Origin: an uncultured Bacteroidales bacterium
Lineage (GTDB): Bacteria > Bacteroidota > Bacteroidia > Bacteroidales > UBA932
DNA length: 11,552 nt
Reading direction: 5' to 3'
Assembly (NCBI GenBank): GCA_945874815.1
Contig: CAMCIE010000018.1
Location: 1-11,552, forward strand
A program made the translations under genes and the position numbers. The notes beneath the pieces are model-generated. The model did not search any database and was not told the DNA's origin. It saw nothing but the letters and a program-made list of their open reading frames with translations. Positions 1 to 7,534 of the stretch are shown one piece after another (the first letter of the stretch is position 1; each line of letters begins with the position of its first letter).

Positions 1-841
1 ACTTCACCGGCTCAACATCGGTCCTGGAAAGAGGTACGTCAGTATATATCCTGACGAATTTGGCCAGTTCGTCAAAGAATCCTCTCTGCTTGTACATATC
101 GGATGAATCGAGCCAGCAAAGGGTATTTTCAGGGAAAATTTCCGTTATGGAAATGCTCGTTTCGGAATCCGAAGCAACAATGTCCGGAAATATCTCGGCG
201 CTCTCCACCTTTTCCTTCGACAACTGGGTATTGCAGTCAAAGATATTGATTGATTCTATTTCATCACCGAAGAAAGAAATTCGGAAAGGATCATTCCATG
301 AATATGAGAAAATGTCAATGATGGCTCCCCTGACCGAAAACTGACCCGGTTCGGCAACAAAATCAACTCTCTCGAATCCATTTTCACAGAGGGCTGTCGC
401 AATATCTTCATGACTCACTTCATCGGAAACCGAGAGTTTCATCAGTGTCTTCCTGATTGAATCCGGATCCGGAATCCCTTCCTCAAGAGCATCGGGATAT
501 GTTACTGCCACCATGTTTTCCCCCGTTGAAGCACATTCCAGTATCCTTCCTATTGCGGACGTTCTCTGTACTCCGAGGGATGATTTGTAATTGCTCCTTT
601 CCAGATTCTTGCCGGAATCCGGAAGGAAGAACACGGTGTCACCCTGCATAAGGTTGTAAAGGTCTGCCGCACAGTATTCCGCAGCATCCCTGTCAGGAAG
701 AACAATCAGTTGAATTCCTTGATAATCAAGCTGTGACAAAACAAACCATCTTGCGGAAAGGAAAAGTCCTCCACAGAATATTTCCCTCTCCCGGACTATC
801 TGTTCCGATAGTTTGTTAACGGATGTTGTACTTATTAACAT
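1..841 (-). CDS. mfd: Transcription-repair coupling factor Mfd, N-terminal part (cut by window edge)
   Basis: Reading the minus strand from the ATG at 841 gives 280 codons with no stop, running off the left edge. Mfd is a DNA translocase that removes RNA polymerase stalled at lesions and recruits UvrA. The visible part is the UvrB-like N-terminal module. Residues 164-207 carry the family signature (EPGQFSVRG, then IIDIFSY, FFGDEIESI and FDCNTQLS). As is normal for this module, no working Walker A motif is seen near residues 24-38. A complete Mfd is about 1,100 residues, so roughly three quarters, including the RNA-polymerase-interacting and helicase domains, lies outside. An in-frame TAA upstream with no other ATG between fixes this start. 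It is divergent from ruvB. Identification rests on the signature region; confidence is high. Confidence 0.9.
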   Translation of the reverse strand, partial: MLISTTSVNKLSEQIVREREIFCGGLFLSARWFVLSQLDYQGIQLIVLPDRDAAEYCAADLYNLMQGDTVFFLPDSGKNLERSNYKSSLGVQRTSAIGRILECASTGENMVAVTYPDALEEGIPDPDSIRKTLMKLSVSDEVSHEDIATALCENGFERVDFVAEPGQFSVRGAIIDIFSYSWNDPFRISFFGDEIESINIFDCNTQLSKEKVESAEIFPDIVASDSETSISITEIFPENTLCWLDSSDMYKQRGFFDELAKFVRIYTDVPLSRTDVEPVK

Positions 842-949
842 TTTTCTGAATTTTCTGTTGATAACCCGTTCAAAACCCTGTTGAAAGCAATTGAAAACTT
901 AATTGGCAGATTTGATAAATCCATATATTACGGCTGTGGAATTTCAAAT

Positions 950-957
950 CAAAATTA
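950..957 (-). promoter_or_regulatory. Candidate -7 element for mfd
   Basis: On the minus strand this reads TAATTTTG, a full match to the Bacteroidota -7 consensus TAnnTTTG. A TTTG that could be the -33 element lies at 973-976, but the spacer is only 15 nt instead of about 19. The mfd leader would be roughly 100 nt, longer than the other leaders in this window. Weak call. Confidence 0.3.
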
Positions 958-1097
958 TTCATCAACATTTTCCAAAGGAGTTCATATCAGGTTTATTAAC
1001 AGATTGTGAAATTATAAAACATTGATAATCAAATGTATGTTTCCGTTGTTAACATATTCACACATTTATTATCATATTAAATCTTTAAAAATATATC

Positions 1098-1105
1098 TAT
1101 ATTTG
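1098..1105 (+). promoter_or_regulatory. Promoter -7 element of ruvB
   Basis: TATATTTG matches TAnnTTTG exactly and lies 15 nt before the ATG at 1121, predicting transcription start at about 1112 and a leader of about 10 nt. No clear TTG is seen at the -33 position. Because transcription would start here, the in-frame ATG at 1022 cannot be the start of ruvB. Confidence 0.55.
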
Positions 1106-1120
1106 TATATTATTTTTTTG

Positions 1121-2149
1121 ATGATGAGCAGCAGTGATTTCGATCCCCGCAAAGTCAGCGAGGGCAAAGATAAGGAATTGGATGGAATAATAAGGCCGCA
1201 GGAGCTCCAGGATTTCTCCGGTCAGGACAAGATAATTGCCAACTTGAAGATATTCGTCGCGGCGGCAAAAATGAGAGGGGAGTCCCTCGACCATGTTCTG
1301 TTCCATGGCCCTCCCGGACTGGGAAAAACCACCCTGGCACATATTATCGCCAATGAACTGGGGGTGAACATGAAGGTGACTTCCGGCCCTGTCCTGGACA
1401 AGCCTGGTGATCTGGCGGGTCTTCTTACCTCATTGGATGAGGGTGACGTACTCTTCATTGACGAGATTCACAGGCTTTCTCCTGTGGTGGAAGAGTATCT
1501 TTATTCGGCGATGGAGGATTTTGTCATAGATATAATGATAGACAAAGGCCCCGGAGCCCGTTCTGTCCGTATCTCCCTCAATCCTTTCACCCTCGTCGGA
1601 GCCACTACCAGAAGCGGTCTTCTCACTGCCCCTCTGAGGGCCCGTTTCGGAATCACTTGCGCCATGGAATATTACGATACGGAAACCCTTGTACATATAG
1701 TAAAAAGGAGTGCATCGATTCTGAAGATAGGTATCGACGATGATGCGGCTCTGGAGATTGCCCTCAGGAGCCGCGGAACACCGCGAATAGCCAACTCGCT
1801 TCTGCGAAGGGTCAGAGACTTTGCCCAGGTCATGGGAAACGGAAAAATTGACCTTAAAATAGCAAGATTTGCGCTGGATGCACTCAATATAGACAAGAGG
1901 GGACTGGATGCCATCGACAATAAGATATTGAGGACCATAATTACCAAATTCAAGGGAGGACCTGTCGGAGCCAATACAATAGCCACGGCGGTCGGCGAAG
2001 ACCAGGGAACATTGGAGGAAGTATATGAGCCATTCCTTATAAAGGAGGGATTCATCGTAAGGACTCCGAGGGGCAGGGAAGTGACCTCACTTGCTTATTC
2101 TCACCTAGGCATCATGCCTCAGTCGGAGGGCGAAAATACATTGTTTTAG
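1121..2149 (+). CDS. ruvB: Holliday junction branch migration ATPase RuvB
   Basis: RuvB is the hexameric AAA+ motor that, loaded by RuvA, drives branch migration at Holliday junctions. The 342-residue product is of normal family length. In order it shows Walker [10 protein letters not shown] (63-71), Walker B LFIDEIH (111-117), sensor 1 GATTR (160-164), the arginine-finger segment PLRARFG (171-177), a sensor-2 region [12 protein letters not shown] (219-230), and a C-terminal winged-helix domain ending around TPRGR (315-319). The frame is open back to an ATG at 1022, but those 33 residues are AT-rich, hydrophobic and unlike RuvB, and the promoter element at 1098 lies inside them. ATG 1121 or ATG 1124 is therefore the start. 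ruvA is present 7.5 kb away on the other strand, and ruvC is not in the window. Arginine codons are often AGG, unlike frdA next door. Confidence 0.95.
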   Translation: MMSSSDFDPRKVSEGKDKELDGIIRPQELQDFSGQDKIIANLKIFVAAAKMRGESLDHVLFHGPPGLGKTTLAHIIANELGVNMKVTSGPVLDKPGDLAGLLTSLDEGDVLFIDEIHRLSPVVEEYLYSAMEDFVIDIMIDKGPGARSVRISLNPFTLVGATTRSGLLTAPLRARFGITCAMEYYDTETLVHIVKRSASILKIGIDDDAALEIALRSRGTPRIANSLLRRVRDFAQVMGNGKIDLKIARFALDALNIDKRGLDAIDNKILRTIITKFKGGPVGANTIATAVGEDQGTLEEVYEPFLIKEGFIVRTPRGREVTSLAYSHLGIMPQSEGENTLF

Positions 2150-2176
2150 AAGTTTTCCATGCTGATAGCTTCTAAA
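2145..2176 (+). terminator. Weak hairpin over the ruvB stop codon
   Basis: TTTAGAAG (2145-2152) and CTTCTAAA (2169-2176) form an 8-bp stem with a 16-nt loop, and the left arm includes the ruvB TAG. It is followed by the mixed stretch GTTTGTTCGTTTG rather than a clean T-run. It may partly end ruvB transcription before frdA. Confidence 0.3.
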
Positions 2177-2177
2177 G

Positions 2178-2209
2178 TTTGTTCGTTTGCCTAAAAATCC
2201 GTAAAATTG
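2178..2209 (+). promoter_or_regulatory. Candidate promoter of frdAB
   Basis: TTTG (2178-2181) and TAAAATTG (2202-2209; seven of eight to TAnnTTTG) are separated by 20 nt between TTG and TA, close to the usual Bacteroidota -33/-7 spacing. Transcription would begin near 2215, about 20 nt before the ATG at 2237. This argues against the in-frame ATG at 2207. Confidence 0.45.
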
Positions 2210-2236
2210 TGCCGAAATTTCAATTTACTCTATAAA

Positions 2237-4183
2237 ATGGCCGAAAAACTTATTTCTAAGATTCCTGAGGGACCTTTGTCTGAGAAATGGACAAAGCACA
2301 AATCTCAGATCCGTGTTGTCAGTCCTGGCAACAAAAGGAAACTCGAAGTCATTGTCATAGGAACCGGACTCGGCGGAGCATCTGCAGCTGCTTCTCTGGG
2401 TGAACTCGGTTACAATGTCAAGGTATTCTGTATCAGCGATTCACCTCGTCGTGCTCACTCTATCGCAGCACAGGGAGGTATCAATGCAGCAAAGAACTAC
2501 CAGAATGACAATGACTCTGTCTATCGTCTTTTCTATGATACCATCAAAGGCGGTGACTATCGTTCACGTGAGGCGAATGTCTATCGTCTTGCAGAGGTCA
2601 GCAACAACATCATTGACCAGTGCGTGGCACAGGGTGTTCCTTTTGCAAGGGAGTACGGCGGACTTCTCGCCAACCGCTCTTTCGGAGGTGCGCAGGTTAG
2701 TCGTACCTTCTACGCCCGCGGACAAACCGGTCAGCAGCTTCTCCTTGGTGCTTATGCTGCTCTGAACCGTCAGATTGCCGCAGGAACAGTCAAGTCTTAC
2801 CCTCGTCATGAGATGCTGGACCTTGTTCTTATCAATGGTGAGGCTAAGGGTATCATTGCAAGAAACCTTGTGACAGGCGAAATCGAAAGATTCGGCGCAC
2901 ACGCAGTTGTCATTGCATCCGGTGGATATGGAAACACTTACTTCCTTTCTACAAACGCTATGAACAGCAACGGTTCTGCAGCTTGGCAGTGCTACAAGAA
3001 GGGAGCATTCTTCGCTAATCCTTGCTTCGCACAGATCCACCCTACATGTATTCCTGTTCACGGTGAGCAGCAGTCCAAGCTGACACTTATGTCAGAATCA
3101 CTCAGAAATGACGGACGTATCTGGGTTCCTAAGAAGAAAGAGGATGTTGAGAAACTTCGCAAACATCAGATCAAACCTTCTCAGATTGCAGAGGAAGACC
3201 GCGACTATTATCTCGAGCGTCGTTATCCTGCATTCGGAAACCTCGTTCCTCGTGACGTTGCATCACGTGCTGCAAAAGAGCGTTGTGACGCAGGATTTGG
3301 TGTGAATGAGACCGGACTCGCAGTATTCCTTGATTTCAAGACTGCCATTGAGAGACTTGGTGAGGATAAGATCCGCGAGCGTTACGGTAACCTCTTCCAG
3401 ATGTATGAGAAGATTACTGATACCAACCCTTACAAGGAGCCTATGATGATCTACCCTGCTATCCACTATACAATGGGTGGAATCTGGGTTGACTATAACC
3501 TCATGACTACAATCCCTGGTCTTTATGCAATCGGAGAGGCTAACTTCTCTGACCATGGCGGAAACCGTCTTGGTGCTTCCGCTTTGATGCAGGGTCTTGC
3601 TGACGGTTATTTCATCCTTCCTTATACAATCGGAGACTACCTTGCTTCCAAGTTTAAAGAGCCTAAGACAGACACTAATGCTCCTGAGTTTGCAGCAGCA
3701 GAGAAGGCTGTAAAGGATAAGATCAGCAAACTTTTCTCTATCAAAGGAAAACGTTCTGTTGACTCATTCCACAAAGAGCTCGGACACATCATGTGGGAGT
3801 ATGTCGGAATGGCACGTAACGAGGCAGGTCTCAAAAAGGCAATCAAACTCATTCAGGACCTCAAGGCTGAGTTCTGGAAGAACGTATATGTAGCCGGTGT
3901 AAACGGTGAGTTCAACCAGGAACTTGAGAAAGCTCTCCGTCTTGCTGACTTCTTTGAAATCGGTGAGCTCATGGCTCGTGACGCCCTTAACAGGAACGAG
4001 TCCTGCGGTGGTCACTTCCGTGAGGAAATGCAGACTGAAGATGGTGAGACCAAGAGGGATGACCAGAACTACATGTACGTTGCTGCATGGGAGTACAAGG
4101 GAGAAGGTGCTGAGCCTGAGCTTCATAAGGAGCCTCTTGTTTATGAGAATATTAAGATTGCAACAAGAAACTATAAAGACTAA
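2237..4183 (+). CDS. frdA: Fumarate reductase / succinate dehydrogenase flavoprotein subunit
   Basis: This is the catalytic flavoprotein of complex II, interconverting fumarate and succinate; in anaerobic Bacteroidales it normally works as fumarate reductase. The 648-residue protein has an N-terminal FAD-binding GTGLGG (42-47), the [11 protein letters not shown] segment with the covalent-FAD histidine H74, HPT (268-270), the catalytic arginine region VPRD (R339), HYTMGG (410-415) and GGNRLGAS (441-448). The start at 2237 ([14 protein letters not shown]) fits relatives; an in-frame ATG at 2207 overlaps the promoter. It lies 5 nt ahead of frdB, clearly one operon. The membrane subunit frdC, normally just upstream, is absent. 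Arginine is mostly CGT/CGC, unlike the AGG/AGA-rich genes around it, consistent with high expression. The cellular direction of the reaction is inferred, not seen. Confidence 0.96.
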   Translation: MAEKLISKIPEGPLSEKWTKHKSQIRVVSPGNKRKLEVIVIGTGLGGASAAASLGELGYNVKVFCISDSPRRAHSIAAQGGINAAKNYQNDNDSVYRLFYDTIKGGDYRSREANVYRLAEVSNNIIDQCVAQGVPFAREYGGLLANRSFGGAQVSRTFYARGQTGQQLLLGAYAALNRQIAAGTVKSYPRHEMLDLVLINGEAKGIIARNLVTGEIERFGAHAVVIASGGYGNTYFLSTNAMNSNGSAAWQCYKKGAFFANPCFAQIHPTCIPVHGEQQSKLTLMSESLRNDGRIWVPKKKEDVEKLRKHQIKPSQIAEEDRDYYLERRYPAFGNLVPRDVASRAAKERCDAGFGVNETGLAVFLDFKTAIERLGEDKIRERYGNLFQMYEKITDTNPYKEPMMIYPAIHYTMGGIWVDYNLMTTIPGLYAIGEANFSDHGGNRLGASALMQGLADGYFILPYTIGDYLASKFKEPKTDTNAPEFAAAEKAVKDKISKLFSIKGKRSVDSFHKELGHIMWEYVGMARNEAGLKKAIKLIQDLKAEFWKNVYVAGVNGEFNQELEKALRLADFFEIGELMARDALNRNESCGGHFREEMQTEDGETKRDDQNYMYVAAWEYKGEGAEPELHKEPLVYENIKIATRNYKD

Positions 4184-4188
4184 TTGAC

Positions 4189-4968
4189 ATGGATTTGACA
4201 TTGAAAGTTTGGCGTCAGAAAAACGCCAAGTCAGCAGGACATTTTGAGACATATAAGGTAAAGAACATTTCTCCTGACAGTTCTTTCCTCGAGATGCTCG
4301 ATATCCTCAATGAACAGTTGATAGCAGAGGGTCTGGATCCTGTTGCAGTCGATAAAGGTTGCAAGAGCAGCGGTCCTGTATCATTTGACCACGATTGCCG
4401 TGAAGGTATTTGCGGAGCATGCTCATTGTATATTAACGGAAGGGCACATGGTCCAGACGATGAAGTTACTACTTGCCAGCTTCACATGCGTAAATTCAAA
4501 GATGGCGACACTATCACAATCGAGCCTTGGAGAAGCAAGGGTTTCCCTGTAATCAAAGACCTCGTTGTGGATCGTCAGGCATTTGACAAAATTCTTCAGG
4601 CAGGTGGTTTCATCTCAGTTGGAACAGGCGGTGTTCCTGATGGAAATGCTATTCCTATCTCACACGAGAAAGCTGAAGAAAGCATGGACGGTGCTGCTTG
4701 TATCGGTTGCGGTGCTTGCGTAGCTACTTGTAAGAACGGTTCTGCTATGCTCTTTGTCGCTGCACGCGTCAGCTCACTAGCTCTCCTTCCTCAGGGTAAG
4801 GTAGAGGGTGCAAAACGTGCCAAAGCTATGGTTGCAAAGATGGATGAGCTCGGATTCGGTGCTTGTACAAACACCAGAGCTTGTGAGATGGAGTGTCCTA
4901 AACACATCACAGTATCACACATTGCCCGTCTTAACAGAGAGTATCTTTGCGCTAAATTCCAGGACTAA
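4189..4968 (+). CDS. frdB: Fumarate reductase / succinate dehydrogenase iron-sulfur subunit
   Basis: FrdB passes electrons between the quinone site and FrdA through three Fe-S clusters. All ligands are visible in the 259 residues: C70, C75, C78 and C96 for the [2Fe-2S] cluster (motif CREGICGAC); C171, C174, C177 and C236 for [4Fe-4S]; and C181, C226 and C232 for the [3Fe-4S] cluster, by the spacing known from E. coli SdhB/FrdB. The domain order, N-terminal ferredoxin then C-terminal helical bacterial ferredoxin fold, is normal. ATG 4189 follows the frdA stop by 5 nt. Codon use resembles frdA. A strong hairpin follows directly, so the operon is two genes and does not include a membrane anchor. 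Confidence 0.96.
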   Translation: MDLTLKVWRQKNAKSAGHFETYKVKNISPDSSFLEMLDILNEQLIAEGLDPVAVDKGCKSSGPVSFDHDCREGICGACSLYINGRAHGPDDEVTTCQLHMRKFKDGDTITIEPWRSKGFPVIKDLVVDRQAFDKILQAGGFISVGTGGVPDGNAIPISHEKAEESMDGAACIGCGACVATCKNGSAMLFVAARVSSLALLPQGKVEGAKRAKAMVAKMDELGFGACTNTRACEMECPKHITVSHIARLNREYLCAKFQD

Positions 4969-4979
4969 TTCCTGTAATT

Positions 4980-5028
4980 CATATTAAAAAAGAGAGACTG
5001 ACGTCGTCAGCCTCTCTTTTTTAATATG
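4980..5028. terminator. Long bidirectional intrinsic terminator between frdB and hflX
   Basis: The outer arms 4980-4996 and 5012-5028 are perfectly complementary over 17 bp. One A/C mismatch (4997/5011) separates them from a 5-bp inner stem (CTGAC/GTCAG) with a 3-nt GTC loop. The A-tract in the left arm and T-tract in the right arm give a U-run to either transcript, so it can stop both frdAB and the convergent hflX. Confidence 0.92.
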
Positions 5029-5070
5029 TCATTTCGACCCGAGGTGCGAAGCACCGAAGCGGAGAAATCT
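5028..5070. repeat. REP-like imperfect palindromic element
   Basis: The element begins GTCATTTCGACC and ends GCGGAGAAATCT. It folds as nested hairpins: ATTTC (5031-5035) with GAAAT (5064-5068), CCG (5039-5041) with CGG (5060-5062), and GGTGC (5043-5047) with GCACC (5051-5055) around a GAA loop. It resembles the short dispersed GTCATTTCGA...GAGAAATCT repeats I know from Bacteroidales intergenic regions; that recognition is from memory. Only one copy is in the window. Its end overlaps the first two plus-strand bases of the hflX stop codon. Confidence 0.6.
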
Positions 5071-6256
5071 ACCAAAGAAAATTATCAAAAGGATATCTCC
5101 CCGCATGAATTTCCGCCACCATTTTGTATAAATCCCCCCTCAATTTATCAATCCCAATCTTATTCTTTGCAGAGATAAAAATGCAAGGCGTATTCTCTTT
5201 TGCAATCCAGCTGTTCTTAAACTCCTCCAAAGTGTAATTTTCGGGCCTTTTAGGCTCTAATGAGAACTCGTCGTACTCTTCATACCTGTAGGCGTCAATC
5301 TTGTTAAATACGACGAAAATAGGCTTGTTTATCGCCTTGATATCCTTCAGAGTTTCTTCGACAACTCTAATATGCTCTTCAAAATTCGGGTGAGAAATGT
5401 CCACCACATGCATCAGAATATCAGCTTCGCGTACTTCGTCGAGAGTACTTTTGAATGCCTCGACAAGTTGTGTAGGCAGTTTTCTGATGAAACCAACTGT
5501 GTCGCTGAGCAGGAATGGAACATTTTCAATAACCACTTTCCTTACAGTAGTATCAAGAGTAGCGAATAGTTTATTCTCTGCAAATACGTCGCTCTTGGCC
5601 AGCAGATTCATCAATGTACTCTTACCAACGTTGGTATATCCTACAAGTGAAATTCTCACTAAAGAACCCCTGTTTCCCCGCTGTGAAGCCATCTGTTTGT
5701 CAACCTTCTTCAGCTGCTCCTTCAACTTGCTTATCTTATCCTGGATAATCCTTCGGTCTGTCTCAATCTGAGTCTCGCCAGGACCTCTCATACCGATACC
5801 TCCCTTCTGCCTTTCAAGGTGAGTCCACATACGCGTCAGACGAGGAAGAAGATATTGGTATTGAGCAAGTTCAACCTGCATTTTAGCATAAGCAGTCTTA
5901 GCCCTCTGAGCAAAAATGTCAAGAATCAGATTAGTTCTGTCCAATATCCTCACATTCAGCTCCCTTTCTATGTTTCTCAATTGGGTAGGGGAGAGCTCAT
6001 CATCAAAGATAACCACATCTATAGCGTTTTCTTCGATATAAGTTTTTATCTCCTGAAGTTTGCCACTTCTTATATAAGTCCTGTTATCAGGCTTATCTAC
6101 TTTCTGAATAAATTTCTTCTGACCTTCAGCTCCAGCCGTCTCGGCAAGAAACTCAAGTTCATCAAGATATTCCATTATCTGTCTTTCGTCGTCTCCCTGC
6201 TTTATTACTCCTACAAAGACAGCTCTTTCCCTATATTTTTCTTCTATTTTAGCCAT
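5069..6256 (-). CDS. hflX: GTPase HflX
   Basis: HflX is a ribosome-associated GTPase that splits or rescues stalled 70S ribosomes, notably under heat or antibiotic stress. The 395-residue protein has the N-terminal HflX domain with RSGKLQEI (63-70) and GMRGPGETQIETDRR (155-169). A coiled-coil-like segment follows (about 171-192). The G domain has G1 GYTNVGKST (206-214), the switch I threonines in DTT (235-237), G3 DTVG (252-255), G4 NKID (318-321) and G5 SAK (362-364). Length is in the normal range. It reads in the same direction as tonB upstream, but a terminator hairpin sits only 12 nt before its ATG, so expression by read-through or from a promoter overlapping the hairpin is likely. The stop codon abuts a REP-like repeat. 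Confidence 0.95.
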   Translation of the reverse strand: MAKIEEKYRERAVFVGVIKQGDDERQIMEYLDELEFLAETAGAEGQKKFIQKVDKPDNRTYIRSGKLQEIKTYIEENAIDVVIFDDELSPTQLRNIERELNVRILDRTNLILDIFAQRAKTAYAKMQVELAQYQYLLPRLTRMWTHLERQKGGIGMRGPGETQIETDRRIIQDKISKLKEQLKKVDKQMASQRGNRGSLVRISLVGYTNVGKSTLMNLLAKSDVFAENKLFATLDTTVRKVVIENVPFLLSDTVGFIRKLPTQLVEAFKSTLDEVREADILMHVVDISHPNFEEHIRVVEETLKDIKAINKPIFVVFNKIDAYRYEEYDEFSLEPKRPENYTLEEFKNSWIAKENTPCIFISAKNKIGIDKLRGDLYKMVAEIHAGRYPFDNFLW

Positions 6257-6268
6257 GTTAAATCAGAA

Positions 6269-6300
6269 AAACGACCGATCAAAACTTTGGTCGGTCGTTT
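6269..6300 (-). terminator. Intrinsic terminator of tonB, in the hflX leader
   Basis: AAACGACCGA (6269-6278) pairs perfectly with TCGGTCGTTT (6291-6300). The inner bases TCAA/TTGG extend the stem to 14 bp with a 4-nt loop. Read on the minus strand it is followed by a short T-run and lies 17 nt past the tonB stop. It ends 12 nt before the hflX start codon, so it may also act as a leader structure for hflX. Confidence 0.8.
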
Positions 6301-6317
6301 ATATTATTATAATTAAA

Positions 6318-7007
6318 TTATCTCAACTGGAAGATAACAGGGAATGTGTAAGTTACAGGAACTGCACGGTCTCTCTGTTTTCCTGGTTTCCATTTCGGAG
6401 ACATTGAAACTACTCTGACAGCCTCTTTGTCAAGTGATGGGTCAACGCCACGAAGAACTTTAACTTTGGTAACCGATCCATCTTTCTCAACTGTAAACTG
6501 GAGTGTAACACGACCCTGAACACCATTCTCTTTTGCAATCTCAGGATAAACGAGTCTTGAGTTCACCCATTTTGAGAACTGGTTTGCATCTCCACCTTGG
6601 AATGAAGGTTTCTCCTCTACCAACTGGAATGGGATAGCCTCTTCCTCGACAACTTCCTCTTCAACCTCTACATAGTCCATAATCTCAACTCCTGAGTTTG
6701 CATCATCCTCGAGGTTCATGAACATGTCATCATCAACTTTGATTTCATCGTCAACGATGTCAATCTGGTCTGAGAGAATAGGAATCTTAGGTGCTGATGG
6801 AGGAGGTGGAGGGGTTTCCTGGGTAATAGGAATAATTTCCTCTTCGGTTACGATCTGGGTAGTATCTTCAAGTGAAGATACAGTAGTTTCAGTGCTTGTC
6901 CACTCGAATCCTACGAGTGTAATGCCTAATGCAATCACAAGCCCAATTTCCACAAACAGGAGTTTCTTGTTCTCCAAGCTTGCCTTCTCTGACTTTTTGA
7001 TTTCCAT
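6318..7007 (-). CDS. tonB: TonB-family energy transducer
   Basis: TonB proteins carry proton-motive energy from the ExbB/ExbD complex in the inner membrane to TonB-dependent outer-membrane receptors, including SusC-type transporters in Bacteroidales. The 229-residue product has a short cytoplasmic basic N-terminus, one transmembrane segment (about 16-34), a periplasmic linker with a proline run (PPPPP, 66-70) and a very acidic stretch (about 82-132). The C-terminal TonB domain (about 135-229) carries YPEIAKENGVQGRV (154-167). This domain order is typical of Bacteroidota. No exbB or exbD is adjacent, so it is a stand-alone gene and may be one of several TonB paralogs. Its promoter lies back to back with that of ybeY, and a terminator follows. 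Family assignment is firm; which receptors it serves cannot be told. Confidence 0.92.
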   Translation of the reverse strand: MEIKKSEKASLENKKLLFVEIGLVIALGITLVGFEWTSTETTVSSLEDTTQIVTEEEIIPITQETPPPPPSAPKIPILSDQIDIVDDEIKVDDDMFMNLEDDANSGVEIMDYVEVEEEVVEEEAIPFQLVEEKPSFQGGDANQFSKWVNSRLVYPEIAKENGVQGRVTLQFTVEKDGSVTKVKVLRGVDPSLDKEAVRVVSMSPKWKPGKQRDRAVPVTYTFPVIFQLR

Positions 7008-7043
7008 ATCTGTTAGTGTATTTATATATTCACTTTTGCCCGG

Positions 7044-7074
7044 TAAAGTTAGAAAGAATAATTTTTATTTCAAA
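7044..7074 (-). promoter_or_regulatory. Promoter of tonB
   Basis: On the minus strand TTTG (7074-7071) is followed, after exactly 19 nt, by TAACTTTA (7051-7044), seven of eight to TAnnTTTG. This is the standard Bacteroidota -33/-7 layout and gives a leader of about 30 nt. It nearly abuts the ybeY promoter on the other strand. Confidence 0.6.
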
Positions 7075-7090
7075 CTTTTTATACATTTTG

Positions 7091-7098
7091 TAGATTTG
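7091..7098 (+). promoter_or_regulatory. Promoter -7 element of ybeY-mnmG
   Basis: TAGATTTG is an exact TAnnTTTG match, 16 nt before the ybeY ATG. At the expected -33 position, TTTC (7068-7071) is one base off TTTG, with a 19-nt spacer, and it overlaps the -33 element of tonB on the other strand. Confidence 0.6.
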
Positions 7099-7114
7099 CA
7101 AAAATTTTTTTGCC

Positions 7115-7534
7115 ATGATTTCCTATTATTTTGAGGATACAGACTTCATTTTTAAGGGTAAAACCAAGAACAACCGTTGGTTAAAACTTGTAGCAGAGAG
7201 TGAGATTCGCCGAATCGGCAACATCTCTATAATATTCTGTTCTGACAATTATATTCTTGACGTTAACCAGAAATATCTCCAACATGATTATTTCACGGAT
7301 ATAATCACTTTCGATTATTGTGAATCTGATAAACTGTCAGGAGATCTATTCATAAGTGTTGACAGTGTCAGGGAAAACTCTGTTGAATATGGAACCGAGT
7401 TCGAGGATGAACTCAACAGAGTGATTGTTCATGGAGTCTTGCACCTTATAGGTTATGATGATCATTCTGAGTCTGATATTGAAATGATGAGAAAGAAGGA
7501 GAATTACTATCTTTCATTAAGAGAGCTTATATAA
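7115..7534 (+). CDS. ybeY: rRNA maturation endoribonuclease YbeY
   Basis: YbeY is a metal-dependent RNase involved in 16S rRNA 3'-end maturation and 70S ribosome quality control. The 139-residue protein shows the [16 protein letters not shown] region (51-66), corresponding to the family's N-x-x-Y...TD...SF block, and the metal-binding motif [12 protein letters not shown] (106-117). Histidines 106 and 110 keep the usual spacing, but H117 is one residue further away than in E. coli YbeY (H114, H118, H124). The third ligand is known to vary in Bacteroidota, so activity is still likely. The start at 7115 fits a leader of about 10 nt from the -7 element at 7091. Its TAA overlaps the mnmG ATG by one base (TAATG), so the two are probably translationally coupled. 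Confidence 0.93.
   Translation: MISYYFEDTDFIFKGKTKNNRWLKLVAESEIRRIGNISIIFCSDNYILDVNQKYLQHDYFTDIITFDYCESDKLSGDLFISVDSVRENSVEYGTEFEDELNRVIVHGVLHLIGYDDHSESDIEMMRKKENYYLSLRELI

Larger units (their letters stand above)
842..1120. other. AT-rich divergent intergenic spacer between mfd and ruvB
   Basis: This 279-bp spacer holds no convincing gene. It becomes strongly AT-rich toward ruvB (about 1063-1120). It contains candidate promoters for both flanking genes and several 9-mers one mismatch from the DnaA box TTATCCACA: TTATTAACA at 832-840 (in the mfd start) and at 993-1001, and TTATCAACA on the minus strand at 856-864. ATATTCACA at 1054-1062 is one mismatch from TTATTCACA. Such near-matches are common in AT-rich DNA, so I do not call an origin. 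Confidence 0.55.

Noticed and set aside
1022..1120. Longer RuvB start at ATG 1022
   Set aside because: The added 33 residues are AT-rich and unlike RuvB, and an exact -7 element at 1098-1105 lies inside them.
2561..2573. CACGTG in frdA as another parS site
   Set aside because: GTT directly abuts CACGTG with the spacer base missing and the right arm does not match, so it is not a parS site.
2564..3061. Minus-strand open frame of 165 codons opposite frdA
   Set aside because: It is the antisense shadow of strongly conserved FrdA sequence and has cysteine-rich, nonsensical content.
3264..3269. CACGTG in frdA (second copy)
   Set aside because: Flanking arms do not match GTTC/GAAC; a bare six-base palindrome is expected by chance.
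3764..4252. Minus-strand open frame of 162 codons spanning the frdA-frdB junction
   Set aside because: It covers the ends of two certain genes on the other strand and shows no promoter or family.
5819..6316. Plus-strand open frame of 165 codons opposite hflX
   Set aside because: It lies antisense to most of the conserved hflX N-terminal half, extends through the terminator hairpin, and has no recognisable domain.
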